NCBI RefSeq assembly: GCF_009826895.1
Contig: NZ_WUMV01000002.1
Span: 248,001-312,000 of the forward strand
Reading direction: 5' to 3'
DNA length: 64,000 bases
From: Stappia sediminis
GTDB taxonomy: Bacteria > Pseudomonadota > Alphaproteobacteria > Rhizobiales > Stappiaceae
Shown: piece after piece, positions 26,254 to 35,377 of the stretch
Layout: the number at the start of each line of letters is the position of its first letter
Numbering within the stretch: position 1 is the first letter of the stretch
Made by a program: the position numbers and the translations under genes
The notes under the pieces: model-generated
The model's database searches: none
Seen by the model: the letters and a program-made list of their open reading frames with translations, nothing else
What the model was told of the DNA's origin: nothing

Positions 26254-27159
26254 ATGACAGACGCTACGGGACTTCGGAATTCGCTTACCGGCATATCCGG
26301 CATTCTTGTCACGCCATTCGACAGCGCCGACCGGATCGATCCGAAGCGGCTGCAACCGGTCATCGACGGCGCAATAGATGCCGGTGTTCACCTTCTCGTT
26401 TCCAATGGAAACACCGGTGAATTCTACAGTCTCACGCTTGATGAAGCCTTGGCGATGGTGGCCGAGACGGCTCGTATGGTGGACGGTCGGGCACCGCTGA
26501 TCGGGGGCGTCGGGCGATCCGTGCAGGACGCTTGTGCGCTTGCGCGCGCATCGGCTGAAGCCGGTTGCGCGGCTCTGATGGTCCATCAACTGCCGGACCC
26601 GTTCGTCTCGCCCAGAGGAACGGTGGATTACCTCCGCCGGATCGCCGATGCCGCCAACGGCCTGCCGCTTGTTCTATACATCAGAAACGATACGGCCGGC
26701 ACGGATGCAATCGCGGATGTATGCGCCATTCCCTCCGTCGTCGGCGTAAAATGGGCAACGCCCAACCCCATGCGGCTGGCTGCGGCGATGAGGGCCTGCG
26801 ACCCGGATATCGTGTGGGTTGGGGGACTTGCGGAGATCTGGGCGCCCACGTTCTACGCGGTTGGCGCACGCGGGTTTACATCAGGGCTGATCAACGTGTG
26901 GCCCGAGCGTTCGGTCGCGATCCATGCCGCGCTCGAAAGGCAGGATTATGCCGAAGCTCGCTATCTGATCGAAGGTATGCGCGCATTCGAGGACGTTCGT
27001 GCGGAAGAAAACGGCGGCGCAAATGTTTCGGGCGTGAAGGCAGCTCTTGCAATGCTCGGGCGCGATTGCGGTCATGCCCGTCCGCCGGCGGCATGGCCGC
27101 TCACCGACGATCAATCGACGCGGATAACCGATGTGCTGGCGCGCGCAAAGAAGAGTTGA
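26254..27159 (+). CDS. DapA-family lyase/dehydratase (sugar-acid type)
   Basis: The 301-residue TIM barrel belongs to the dihydrodipicolinate synthase/N-acetylneuraminate lyase family. The Schiff-base lysine is in VVGVKWATPNP near residue 165, the conserved tyrosine in LVLYIRND near 146, and the substrate loop is SNGNTGEFYSL. In catabolic clusters such enzymes act on 2-keto-3-deoxy sugar acids as aldolase or as dehydratase/decarboxylase. It directly follows the GntR gene and likely acts on the product of the dehydratases at 17920-21931. It is not closely similar to the second family member at 51468. Confidence 0.85.
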   Translation: MTDATGLRNSLTGISGILVTPFDSADRIDPKRLQPVIDGAIDAGVHLLVSNGNTGEFYSLTLDEALAMVAETARMVDGRAPLIGGVGRSVQDACALARASAEAGCAALMVHQLPDPFVSPRGTVDYLRRIADAANGLPLVLYIRNDTAGTDAIADVCAIPSVVGVKWATPNPMRLAAAMRACDPDIVWVGGLAEIWAPTFYAVGARGFTSGLINVWPERSVAIHAALERQDYAEARYLIEGMRAFEDVRAEENGGANVSGVKAALAMLGRDCGHARPPAAWPLTDDQSTRITDVLARAKKS

Positions 27160-27245
27160 GTGCGATCCGGTTTCGATGCCGGCCAACAGTCCGGCCGTTC
27201 CTGCCGGATGTCGGCACCGACGGAAAATACATCAGAAAGAAACGA

Positions 27246-27263
27246 CGGCGCCTTTCGGCGCCG
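27246..27263 (-). terminator. terminator of the chvE operon
   Basis: CGGCGCC and GGCGCCG form a 7-base GC stem around a TTTC (GAAA on the minus strand) tetraloop. On the minus strand it lies about 20 bases after the aldehyde dehydrogenase stop and is followed by a T-rich tail (TCGTTTCTTTCTG). The plus strand lacks a T tail, so it mainly serves the leftward operon. Confidence 0.75.
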
Positions 27264-27284
27264 CCAGGTGAGGATCTCGAAAGA

Positions 27285-28814
27285 TCAGGTCCGGAGATCC
27301 TTCGGGAGAATGCTTTCCGGCATGTTCTGGTAGCAAACGGGCCTCAGGAAACGGCGGATCGCCATGGTGCCGACGGAAGTCGCTCCGAAGTTGGTGGACG
27401 CAGGGTAGGGCCCGCCGTGGACCATCGCGTCCGCCACCTCGACACCAGTCGGGAAACCGTTGGCGAGGAGCCGGCCCGCCTTGCGTTCCAGAATCGGGAG
27501 AAGCTGACGCGCTTCGCCCACATCCGCATCGTCCATGTGGAGTGTCGCGGTAAGTTGACCTTCCAGGCTTTTGGCCACCGCAACCATTTCCGCGAAATCC
27601 GTGGCCCGCACCACGAGACCGAGCGGACCGAAAACCTCTTCGCCGAGTTCCCGGTTCGATAGCCAGTCCTTGCCCGTCGTGGCATAGAGGTAGGGCGTCG
27701 CATTGCGAAGGTCGCAGGTTGAGGTCAGCACCTCGCGAACGCCGCTCGAACCTGCCACGCGATCGCGGCCTTCGCGATAAGCGGCGGCGATGCCGTCCGT
27801 CAGCATGACCTGCGCCCCGACATCGCCAAGGGCGGCAGCGGCAGCCTCCACGTAAGCGTCCGCATCCGGCCCGTCGATCACGACCGAAATACCCGGATTG
27901 GTGCAGAACTGGCCCGCACCCATGGTGAGCGAACCGGCCCAACCCTTGGCAATCTCGGTCCCGCGCGCGGAAAGTGCGGAAGGCAGCAGAAACATCGGAT
28001 TGACCGAGCCGAGCTCGCCGAAGAACGGAATTGGCTCCGCGCGGGCGGCGCAAAGATCGAACAGCGCGCGGCCGCCTGCGAGCGAGCCCGTGAAGCCGAC
28101 GGCCTTGATAAGCGGGTGCTGGACGAGGGATTGGCCTACGTCGCGCTTGCCGCCCTGAATGAAAGAGAAAACGCCCGGATGCACACCGCACTTCTTGATA
28201 GCTGCGTGGATCGCCTCTGCGACGATTTCTCCGGTGCCGGGGTGGGCGGAATGACCCTTGACGACAACCGGGCAGCCGGCCGCCAGGGCAGACGCCGTAT
28301 CGCCGCCTGCCGTAGAAAAGGCGAGCGGGAAGTTCGACGCGCCGAAAACGGCCACCGGGCCGACGGGACGCTGCATAAGCTTGAGATCCGGACGCGGCAG
28401 CGGCTTGCGGTCCGGCAATGCATCGTCGTGGCGGCGATCGAGATAATCGCCTTTTTCGATGTGCGAGGCGAAGAGGCGAAGCTGGCCGACGGTGCGTCCG
28501 CGCTCTCCCTCGAGCCGCGCTTGCGGCAGGCCGGTTTCCGACGTCCCGATTTCGGTGATCGCTTCCCCACGCGCGTCGATCTCGTCGGCTATCGCGTTGA
28601 GGAAGGCGGCACGTTCGGCCCGGTCGCTGTAGCCGTAAGTCCAGAAAGCCTCCTCAGCGGCCTTGGCCGCGGCGTCGACATGCTCCGGCGTGCCCACCGA
28701 ATAGTCGAAAGAGGGCCCATGCGCCGGGCTTGAGGCAAACGTTGTGGCGCTGCCAACCCATTCGCCGTCGATAAGGTGGCGCCCGTGCGGTTTGAATACG
28801 GGTTTGTCGAGCAT
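27285..28814 (-). CDS. 2-oxoglutarate semialdehyde dehydrogenase
   Basis: The 509-residue NADP-type aldehyde dehydrogenase has the catalytic glutamate in FFGELGSVNP near residue 260 and the catalytic cysteine in GAGQFCTNPG near 297; the cofactor segment is VFGASNFPLAFSTAGGDTASA. This is the pattern of ketoglutarate semialdehyde dehydrogenases that end the non-phosphorylative pentose pathway by making 2-oxoglutarate. It is last in the chvE operon. The frame starts at TTG 28820; ATG 28814 was chosen with AAGAGA upstream. It is the only such enzyme in the window, so it may also serve the 50-54 kb cluster. Confidence 0.9.
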   Translation of the reverse strand: MLDKPVFKPHGRHLIDGEWVGSATTFASSPAHGPSFDYSVGTPEHVDAAAKAAEEAFWTYGYSDRAERAAFLNAIADEIDARGEAITEIGTSETGLPQARLEGERGRTVGQLRLFASHIEKGDYLDRRHDDALPDRKPLPRPDLKLMQRPVGPVAVFGASNFPLAFSTAGGDTASALAAGCPVVVKGHSAHPGTGEIVAEAIHAAIKKCGVHPGVFSFIQGGKRDVGQSLVQHPLIKAVGFTGSLAGGRALFDLCAARAEPIPFFGELGSVNPMFLLPSALSARGTEIAKGWAGSLTMGAGQFCTNPGISVVIDGPDADAYVEAAAAALGDVGAQVMLTDGIAAAYREGRDRVAGSSGVREVLTSTCDLRNATPYLYATTGKDWLSNRELGEEVFGPLGLVVRATDFAEMVAVAKSLEGQLTATLHMDDADVGEARQLLPILERKAGRLLANGFPTGVEVADAMVHGGPYPASTNFGATSVGTMAIRRFLRPVCYQNMPESILPKDLRT

Positions 28815-28829
28815 GGTCAAATCTCTTGG

Positions 28830-29768
28830 TCAGTCGTTGAAAGGAGCCGCGACAAGCCGTTTGCCGAGCATTAAGGCATCCGCGACATGGCGAAGCGGGG
28901 AAACATCGACCTCGCTTCGGCCCTCACGCAGCAAATCGGCGAAACGGCCGTAGATGCCGTCATACTCCGATTGAAGCGCTTCGGCATCCGTTACGTCGCG
29001 GCTATCGATTTCAAGATGCGCTCCGCCGCCGGTCAAGCGCAAGAGGCCACGGTCGGTTTCAACCTCGATATTCCAGGTTTGCGGACCGGTCTGACGCCAG
29101 TCGAAATCCGCCTCCACCGCAAGTTTGCCGCTGCCGCGCATGGAAAGCCGGGCTGCAATCGGCGTGTCGCGGTTTTCCGGAAATTCAAGCTCGGCTGCTG
29201 TCATCTGGACAGGAGCGGGCAGGATTTCGGTCAGGATCGAAAGTGCATTGATGCCGGGATCGAAAACGCCGAGGCCACCCGGCTGCCATATCCATTGCTG
29301 ACCCGGATGCCAATGGCGCACGTCCTCGCGCCAGGTGATCATGACTTTGCCGATTTCCCGGTTCGCGAGCCATTCCTTCGCCCTGGGCACACCCTTGGCA
29401 AAGCGCGAATGCCAGGTGGCGAAAAGGACGCAGCCATTGGATTTCGCCAGGTCGCTCAACGCCTCGACTTCCGATAAGGAGGCTCCCGGCGGCTTTTCCA
29501 GAAGCACATTGCGCCCTTTGGAAAGCGCCTCATGCGCGAGGTCGAAACGAACCTGCGGCGGAACGCAAAGCGCAACGGCTGGAATATCAGGCTCCTTCGC
29601 CAGCATGTCGCCGAGCGACGAATAGCAGGGAACGCCTTTCATGGACGCATGGCGGCTGATGACGGCGCCGAGGCGAAAAGCGGGCGAGGCGGCGATTGAC
29701 GGAACATGCTGATCGACGGCGATCTTGCCGAGGCCGACGATGGCGACGGGTGTTTCAGTGGCTGTCAC
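28830..29768 (-). CDS. L-arabinose/D-galactose 1-dehydrogenase (Gfo/Idh family)
   Basis: The 312-residue enzyme has the Rossmann motif IVGLGKIAVDQHVPSI, EKPPGASLSE as the EKP motif, and HWHPGQQWIWQPGGLGVFDPGINAL as the active-site region. This arrangement is characteristic of the aldose 1-dehydrogenases known from Azospirillum (L-arabinose) and Pseudomonas (D-galactose). It should oxidise the sugar imported by ChvE-GguAB to the aldonolactone. Start is GTG at 29768, overlapping the dehydratase gene by 14 bases. No lactonase gene is seen nearby; the lactone may hydrolyse spontaneously or elsewhere. Confidence 0.87.
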   Translation of the reverse strand: MTATETPVAIVGLGKIAVDQHVPSIAASPAFRLGAVISRHASMKGVPCYSSLGDMLAKEPDIPAVALCVPPQVRFDLAHEALSKGRNVLLEKPPGASLSEVEALSDLAKSNGCVLFATWHSRFAKGVPRAKEWLANREIGKVMITWREDVRHWHPGQQWIWQPGGLGVFDPGINALSILTEILPAPVQMTAAELEFPENRDTPIAARLSMRGSGKLAVEADFDWRQTGPQTWNIEVETDRGLLRLTGGGAHLEIDSRDVTDAEALQSEYDGIYGRFADLLREGRSEVDVSPLRHVADALMLGKRLVAAPFND

Positions 29769-31497
29769 GTGGTACGTCCTTTCCGCGCCCGCCCCTCAGA
29801 AAGTCGAAATCCGCGCCGGTTTCCGCCCCTTGCACATGCGTCTGGAAAAGCTGCGCATAGCCGCCCATGGCGGGTTCGACCGGCGAGCGCCACGCATCGA
29901 TGCGTCGGGCGATTTCCTCGTCCGGCAGGTCCAGGTGAAGCTTGCGATTGGGAACATCGATATCGATCATGTCACCGGTCTGGACAATGGCGAGGGGACC
30001 GCCGATTGCTGCTTCCGGAGAAGTATGGAGAATGACGGTGCCGTAAGCGGTGCCGGACATGCGAGCATCCGAAATGCGTACCATATCGGTTATGCCCTTG
30101 CGAAGGACCTTGGGTGGAAGGCCCATATTGCCGACCTCGGCCATGCCGGGATAGCCCTTCGGCCCGCAGTTTTTCAACACCATGACGCAGGTTTCGTCGA
30201 TGTCGAGGGCCTCGTCGTTGATCTTCGCCTTGTAGTCGTCGATATCCTCGAAGACGACGGCACGGCCGCGATGCTGCATAAGATGCGGACTTGCCGCCGA
30301 CGGTTTCAGGACAGCGCCTTTCGGCGCAAGATTGCCCTTCAAAACCGCTATACCGCCTTGCTGCGTCAATGCCTTGTCCGCGGGGCGGATGACGTCCTCG
30401 TTCCAGTTGCGTGCATTTTTCACCTGATCCCAGGCGGTTTCGCCCGATACGGTGAGCGCATCCTTGTGCAGAAGCCCGGCTTCGCCGAGCCGCTTGATCA
30501 CGACCGGAAGGCCGCCTGCATAAAAGAACTCCTCCATCAGGTATTTGCCCGATGGCATGAGGTTCACGATGGTCGGGACGTCGCGGCCGAGACGATCCCA
30601 GTCGTCCAGCGTCAGGTCGACGCCGATGCGCCCTGCTAGCGCCAGAAGATGGATGACGGCATTCGTGGACCCGCCGATGGCCCCGTTGGTGCGGATTGCG
30701 TTTTCGAAAGCCTCCCGCGTCAGGATGTCGGAGGGTTTCAAGTCGTCTTTCACCATCTGCACGATACGACGGCCCGTGAGCTGCGCCATGACGCGCCGCC
30801 GGCTGTCGACGGCCGGGATCGCGGCATTTCCCGACAGCGCCATGCCGAGAGCTTCGGCCATCGACGCCATGGTGGAGGCGGTGCCCATGGTGTTGCAGGA
30901 GCCAGGCGAGCGGCTCATCGCCTGTTCGGCTTCGAGGAAATCCTCGCGCGTCATCTTGCCGGCTTTGATGTCCTCCGACATCTGCCACAGTGCCGTGCCG
31001 GAGCCCACCCGTTCGCCACGGAACCAGCCATTCAGCATAGGTCCTCCGGTGACGACGATCGCCGGAATGTCGACGCTGGCCGCCCCCATGAGAAGGGCCG
31101 GGGTGGTCTTGTCGCAGCCGACCATGAGGACCACGCCGTCGAGAGGGTTTGCGCGCAACGCTTCTTCGACATCCATTGAGGCGAGGTTGCGATACATCAT
31201 CGCTGTCGGGCGCAGGGAGCTTTCACCGGTGGAGAAGACTGGAAATTCGACTGGAAGGCCGCCGACTTCATAGATGCCGTGCTTCACGCGCTGGGCGAGG
31301 TCGCGCAAATGCGCGTTGCACGGTGTCAGCTCCGACCAGGTGTTGCAGATGCCGATGACGGGACGGCCGTCGAACAGATCTTCCGGCAGCCCCTGATTTT
31401 TCATCCATGAGCGATGATAGATATGGTCCCGGCTGTCGCCGCCGTACCATTCATGCGAGCGCAGCTTGCGCGGCCAGGGGGCAGGGGTGAAAGTCAT
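29755..31497 (-). CDS. L-arabinonate dehydratase (IlvD/Edd family)
   Basis: The 580-residue enzyme strongly resembles the characterised Rhizobium L-arabinonate dehydratase as I remember it: WPRKLRSHEWYGG near the start, FDGRPVIGICNTWSE, VLMVGCDKTTPALLMGAAS, SPGSCNTMGTASTMASMAEALG and NLMPSGKYLMEEFFYAGGLP. Three cysteines (TPCNAH, VGCDKT, GSCNTM) bind a [2Fe-2S] cluster in that family. It converts L-arabinonate (also D-fuconate or D-galactonate) to the 2-keto-3-deoxy acid. ATG 31497 begins homology; the frame extends to 31563 without support. It sits between gguC and the aldose dehydrogenase. Confidence 0.93.
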   Translation of the reverse strand: MTFTPAPWPRKLRSHEWYGGDSRDHIYHRSWMKNQGLPEDLFDGRPVIGICNTWSELTPCNAHLRDLAQRVKHGIYEVGGLPVEFPVFSTGESSLRPTAMMYRNLASMDVEEALRANPLDGVVLMVGCDKTTPALLMGAASVDIPAIVVTGGPMLNGWFRGERVGSGTALWQMSEDIKAGKMTREDFLEAEQAMSRSPGSCNTMGTASTMASMAEALGMALSGNAAIPAVDSRRRVMAQLTGRRIVQMVKDDLKPSDILTREAFENAIRTNGAIGGSTNAVIHLLALAGRIGVDLTLDDWDRLGRDVPTIVNLMPSGKYLMEEFFYAGGLPVVIKRLGEAGLLHKDALTVSGETAWDQVKNARNWNEDVIRPADKALTQQGGIAVLKGNLAPKGAVLKPSAASPHLMQHRGRAVVFEDIDDYKAKINDEALDIDETCVMVLKNCGPKGYPGMAEVGNMGLPPKVLRKGITDMVRISDARMSGTAYGTVILHTSPEAAIGGPLAIVQTGDMIDIDVPNRKLHLDLPDEEIARRIDAWRSPVEPAMGGYAQLFQTHVQGAETGADFDFLRGGRGKDVPRDSH

Positions 31498-31516
31498 GAC
31501 GCTCTCGCTTCTGAAT

Positions 31517-32512
31517 TTAAAGCGCGTGAACCCGGCACGTCTCTTCGACCGGAATGGTGGCAACGCTCAGTCTGTTGACGAGCGGCAGGCCGAATTCGGA
31601 CGCCTCAATTTCGAAGGTGTCGCCGGGCTCAGCCTGCACGCCCTTGGCAAAGGAAAGAGTTGCCGTTCCGAACATGTGCACATGAACGTCGCCAGGCTGG
31701 CGGAAGAGCCCGTATTTGAAGTGGTGATGCTCGAGATTGGCGATCGTATGCGACATATTCGCCTCGCCGGACAGGAACGGTTCCTCGAAGATCACCTCAC
31801 TCCCGCGTCGGATACGCGAAGTTCCGCGAATATCCTGCGGCAGATCTCCGATCAGGATTTCCGGGCCGATGCTTGCCGGGCGAAGCTTGGAGTGAGCAAG
31901 GTAGAGATAGTTTCGACGCTCCATCACATGATCGGAGAACTCGTTCGACAGGGCAAAGCCGACGCGAAATGGCGTGCCCTCCGCACCGATGACATAGATG
32001 CCGGCAATCTCCGGTTCCTCGCCCCCGTCTTCCGCGAATTCCGGCGATACCAGGTCGGCGCCCGGCGCCACGAGCGAAGCGCCGTTGCCTTTGTAAAACC
32101 ACTCGGGTTGTACGCCGGCATGTCCGATGGCGGGCCTTCCACCCTCGAGCCCCATGTTGAACATCTTCATGGAGTCAGTAAGCGCTTCTTCCTCTCTCGC
32201 CGACTGGTGCATCGCGTCGCGCGTTGAGGCGGAACCAAGGTGCGTGAGGCCCGTGCCCGTCAGATGCAGATGCGCAGGGTCGGGATGATGGATCGGGTTG
32301 AACAGCCGGCCCTCTTCATAGGCGCGCTCCAGGTCGACAGCGCACCCGAGGCCGAGTGCGGCGATTTTCGCGGCAAGGGGCACGCCTTCGCGCGCACATT
32401 CGCAAGCAAGCGCATAGACGCTTTCGGCGCCGGATACTTCGAAGGTTTCCGTACCCGCACGAGCGATGACGCGCAATGAGCCATCCTCCGTCTTCATCTG
32501 CGACAACAGCAT
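31517..32512 (-). CDS. gguC: GguC / AraD1 family protein (FAH fold)
   Basis: The 331-residue protein belongs to the fumarylacetoacetate-hydrolase fold group known as AraD1/GguC. Metal-site glutamates and aspartates are visible in MGLEGGRPAIGHAG, AEDGGEEPEIAGIYVIG and GFALSNEFSDHVMERRNYLYLAHSKLRPASIGP. In Agrobacterium gguC follows chvE-gguA-gguB, as here, with a 12-base gap to gguB. Proposed role: dehydration of 2-keto-3-deoxy-L-arabinonate to 2-oxoglutarate semialdehyde, which is exactly the step otherwise missing in this operon. That role is inference from context. Confidence 0.9.
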   Translation of the reverse strand: MLLSQMKTEDGSLRVIARAGTETFEVSGAESVYALACECAREGVPLAAKIAALGLGCAVDLERAYEEGRLFNPIHHPDPAHLHLTGTGLTHLGSASTRDAMHQSAREEEALTDSMKMFNMGLEGGRPAIGHAGVQPEWFYKGNGASLVAPGADLVSPEFAEDGGEEPEIAGIYVIGAEGTPFRVGFALSNEFSDHVMERRNYLYLAHSKLRPASIGPEILIGDLPQDIRGTSRIRRGSEVIFEEPFLSGEANMSHTIANLEHHHFKYGLFRQPGDVHVHMFGTATLSFAKGVQAEPGDTFEIEASEFGLPLVNRLSVATIPVEETCRVHAL

Positions 32513-32524
32513 GGCTACGCTCCC

Positions 32525-33727
32525 TCAGGCCTTGTTCTTGTTGAGGACGTCGAAAATCACGGCGGCCAGGAGCACCAGGCCCTTGATGACTTGCTGCCAG
32601 TCGATGCCGATGCCGAGGATTGACATCCCGTTATTCATCACGCCCATGATGAAGGCGCCGACAACCGCACCGACGACGGTACCGACACCGCCGGACATGG
32701 ACGCTCCGCCGATGAAGACGGCGGCGATGACGTCAAGCTCGAAGGCAAGGCCCGCTTTTGGTGTTGCGGTGTTGAGGCGGGCGGCGAAAACAAGGCCGGC
32801 AAGGGCCGCCAGCATGCCCATGTTGGCGAAGGTCAGAAACGTCAGCCGTTCGCTGTTGATGCCCGAAAGCTTCGCCGCCTTCTCGTTGCCGCCGATCGCG
32901 TAGATGCGCCGCCCGATCGTCGTACGTCCGGCGATGAAGCTGTAGACGGCGATAAGAAGCGCCATGACGATGAAGACATTGGGAAGTCCTCGAAAATCCG
33001 CCATCAGGTAGCTGAGATAAACAAGCGCGATGAAGATCAGCGCGTGCTTGGTGGCGAAAAACGAGAAGGGTTCGTCGACGATGCCGGTCTTCTGGTGTTC
33101 CGTACGTGTGCGTATGGCCATGACGAGGATGCCGAGGGCAACCGCAAGGCCGATGAAGAGTGAGAATAGGTTGAGACCTTCACCGCCGAAGAAATCCGGA
33201 ACGAAGCCCGAGGCGATCAACTGGAACTGTGGCGGGAAGGGGCCGATCGACTGGCCCTCGAGGAGCCAGAGGGTGAGCCCCTTGAAGACCAGCATGCCGG
33301 CAAGCGTGACGATGAAGGAAGGGATCTTGTAATAGGCGATCCAGAATCCTTGCGCTGCTCCGATAAGCGCGCCTGCCGCAAGGCAGATAATGGCGGCAAG
33401 GAAGTAGTTTACCTCCCAATTGACGATCATGACAGCGGCGAGTGCGCCGATGAATCCAAGGACGGAGCCTACCGATAGGTCGATGTTGCCGCTGACGATC
33501 ACAAGCAGCATGCCTATCGCCATGATGACGATGTAGCTGTTCTGCAGGATCAGGTTGGTGATGTTGACCGGCTTCAGCAAAATGCCGCCGGTCGCGACCT
33601 GGAAGAAGCCCATGATCGCTATAAGCGCGATCAGGATCCCGTATTCGCGAATGTGCTTCTTTATGAAGCTGGTGGCCGAATGCTCTTCGTGCTGAGTGCT
33701 GGCCCGAGCGGTTGCACTTTGGTCCAT
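32525..33727 (-). CDS. gguB: multiple-sugar ABC transporter permease
   Basis: The 400-residue inner-membrane protein is an XylH/GguB-type permease with about ten hydrophobic spans. Motifs are LLVIVSGNIDLSVGSVLGF near residue 85, FIVTLAGMLVFKGLTLWLL and FIGGASMSGGVGTVVGAVVGAFIMG. With GguA and ChvE it imports aldoses such as galactose, arabinose, xylose and glucose. The longer frame uses GTG at 33739 overlapping gguA; ATG 33727 is preferred because AGGTGGA lies at proper distance. Confidence 0.94.
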   Translation of the reverse strand: MDQSATARASTQHEEHSATSFIKKHIREYGILIALIAIMGFFQVATGGILLKPVNITNLILQNSYIVIMAIGMLLVIVSGNIDLSVGSVLGFIGALAAVMIVNWEVNYFLAAIICLAAGALIGAAQGFWIAYYKIPSFIVTLAGMLVFKGLTLWLLEGQSIGPFPPQFQLIASGFVPDFFGGEGLNLFSLFIGLAVALGILVMAIRTRTEHQKTGIVDEPFSFFATKHALIFIALVYLSYLMADFRGLPNVFIVMALLIAVYSFIAGRTTIGRRIYAIGGNEKAAKLSGINSERLTFLTFANMGMLAALAGLVFAARLNTATPKAGLAFELDVIAAVFIGGASMSGGVGTVVGAVVGAFIMGVMNNGMSILGIGIDWQQVIKGLVLLAAVIFDVLNKNKA

Positions 33728-33731
33728 CTGA

Positions 33732-35258
33732 CTATCCACCTGACTTGATGATCATGGACATGATCTTTTCCTGGGTCGCGTCGGCGGTCGGCAGTTCGCC
33801 GACGAAGCGCCCTTCGTTCATGACGTAGATGCGGTCCGTGATGCCCAGAAGCTCGGGCATTTCGGAAGAGATGACGATCACGGATCGACCCGCCGCCGCG
33901 AGATCGCGGATGATCGTGTAAATCTCGTATTTCGCGCCGACATCAATGCCGCGCGTCGGCTCGTCGAGGATCAGGATGTCGGGGTCGGCGAAGAGCCATT
34001 TGGACAGGACAACCTTCTGCTGGTTTCCGCCGGAAAGGTTGACCGCCTCCTGCTCGACCGACGAGCATTTGATATTCATCTTCGCCCGGTATTCGCTTGC
34101 GACCTCGCCCTCGCGGCGCTCATCGACCACCATGTGGTCCGCCACACCTTCGAGATTGGCGAGCGGCACGTTGCGGCGGATCGTCTGATCGAGCACCAGG
34201 CCGTAGGTCTTGCGGTCTTCCGTGACATAGGCGAGCCCGGCGTTGATCGCGCGCGGGATCGTGGAGACATCCGCGAGCTTGCCGTTAACAATGACTTCAC
34301 CGGTGATATGACGGCCGTAGGAGCGCCCGAAAAGGCTCATCGCGAGTTCCGTGCGACCGGAGCCCATCAGCCCGGCGATACCCAGAACCTCGCCCTTGCG
34401 CACGTTGAAATTGACGTTGTCGACGGAAAGCCATTCGTTATGGAACGGGTGATGAACCGTCCAGTTCTTCACTTCCATGACCGTATTGCCGATCCTGGGT
34501 TCGCGGGGCGGATAGCGGTCGTGAAGACTGCGCCCGACCATGTCGCGGATGATATCATCCTCGCCAACCTGCCCCGTCGAGCAGTCCTTCGTGCTGACCG
34601 TCGCGCCATCGCGCAGAACGGTGATGGTATCGGCGATTTTCGCAATCTCGTTGAGCTTGTGCGATATCATGATCGCCGTGATGCCCTGCTTGCGGAATTC
34701 CATCAGCAGGGACAACAGCGCTTCGCTGTCCGCTTCGTTGAGCGAGGAGGTCGGCTCGTCGAGGATCAGGAGCTTCACCTTCTTGGAAAGCGCCTTGGCG
34801 ATTTCGACAAGTTGTTGCTTGCCCAGGCCGAGGTCGTCGACCCTCGTCTCGGGATTTTCCCGCAGGCCCACGAGCTTCAGGAGTTCCGCCGTGCGCCGGT
34901 TGGTCTCGCGCCAGTCGATTACGCCGTTCTTTGCGCATTCGTTGCCGAGGAAGATGTTTTCCGCAATCGAAAGGAGCGGCACGAGCGCCAGTTCCTGGTG
35001 GATGATGATGATGCCGTCACGCTCGGTATCGGCGATGCCGCGATAGGCCTTCGTCTCGCCCTCGTAGATGATTTCGCCGTCGTAGCTGCCGTGCGGATAA
35101 ATCCCGCTCAGCACCTTCATCAGCGTCGATTTGCCAGCGCCGTTTTCCCCGCAAAGCGCGTGGATTTCGCCGCGCCTGACCTGAAGATTGACATTGTCCA
35201 GCGCTTTGACCCCAGGAAACTCCTTGGTGATCCCGCGCATTTCGAGAATGTAGTCCAT
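33732..35258 (-). CDS. gguA: multiple-sugar ABC transporter ATP-binding protein (two domains)
   Basis: The 508-residue ATPase has two nucleotide-binding domains. The first has Walker [11 protein letters not shown], signature [15 protein letters not shown] and Walker [14 protein letters not shown]. The second has [29 protein letters not shown] and [14 protein letters not shown]. This is the XylG/MmsA/GguA pattern. The frame runs on to 35432 through the chvE spacer, but the protein family starts at ATG 35258 ([16 protein letters not shown]). It energises sugar uptake through GguB. Confidence 0.95.
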   Translation of the reverse strand: MDYILEMRGITKEFPGVKALDNVNLQVRRGEIHALCGENGAGKSTLMKVLSGIYPHGSYDGEIIYEGETKAYRGIADTERDGIIIIHQELALVPLLSIAENIFLGNECAKNGVIDWRETNRRTAELLKLVGLRENPETRVDDLGLGKQQLVEIAKALSKKVKLLILDEPTSSLNEADSEALLSLLMEFRKQGITAIMISHKLNEIAKIADTITVLRDGATVSTKDCSTGQVGEDDIIRDMVGRSLHDRYPPREPRIGNTVMEVKNWTVHHPFHNEWLSVDNVNFNVRKGEVLGIAGLMGSGRTELAMSLFGRSYGRHITGEVIVNGKLADVSTIPRAINAGLAYVTEDRKTYGLVLDQTIRRNVPLANLEGVADHMVVDERREGEVASEYRAKMNIKCSSVEQEAVNLSGGNQQKVVLSKWLFADPDILILDEPTRGIDVGAKYEIYTIIRDLAAAGRSVIVISSEMPELLGITDRIYVMNEGRFVGELPTADATQEKIMSMIIKSGG

Positions 35259-35311
35259 GAGCCTGCCCTCAGCCGCGGTTCTATTCGGGCTGGACCTATG
35301 CCGCGGTTTAT

Positions 35312-35366
35312 CGACCGCTCGTTTGCGGTCGGATCGGAAAATTGGGGCCGCGTCGGGCGCGGCCCC
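35312..35366 (-). promoter_or_regulatory. two stem-loops between chvE and gguA
   Basis: GGGGCCGCG (35344-35352) pairs with CGCGGCCCC (35358-35366) and, 13 bases farther along the minus strand, CGACCGC (35312-35318) pairs with GCGGTCG (35325-35331). AATTTT follows the first hairpin on the transcribed strand. They fill the 119-base gap after chvE and look like an attenuator or mRNA-protecting element that keeps ChvE in excess over the membrane subunits. Confidence 0.65.
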
Positions 35367-35377
35367 GAACAGATGCG

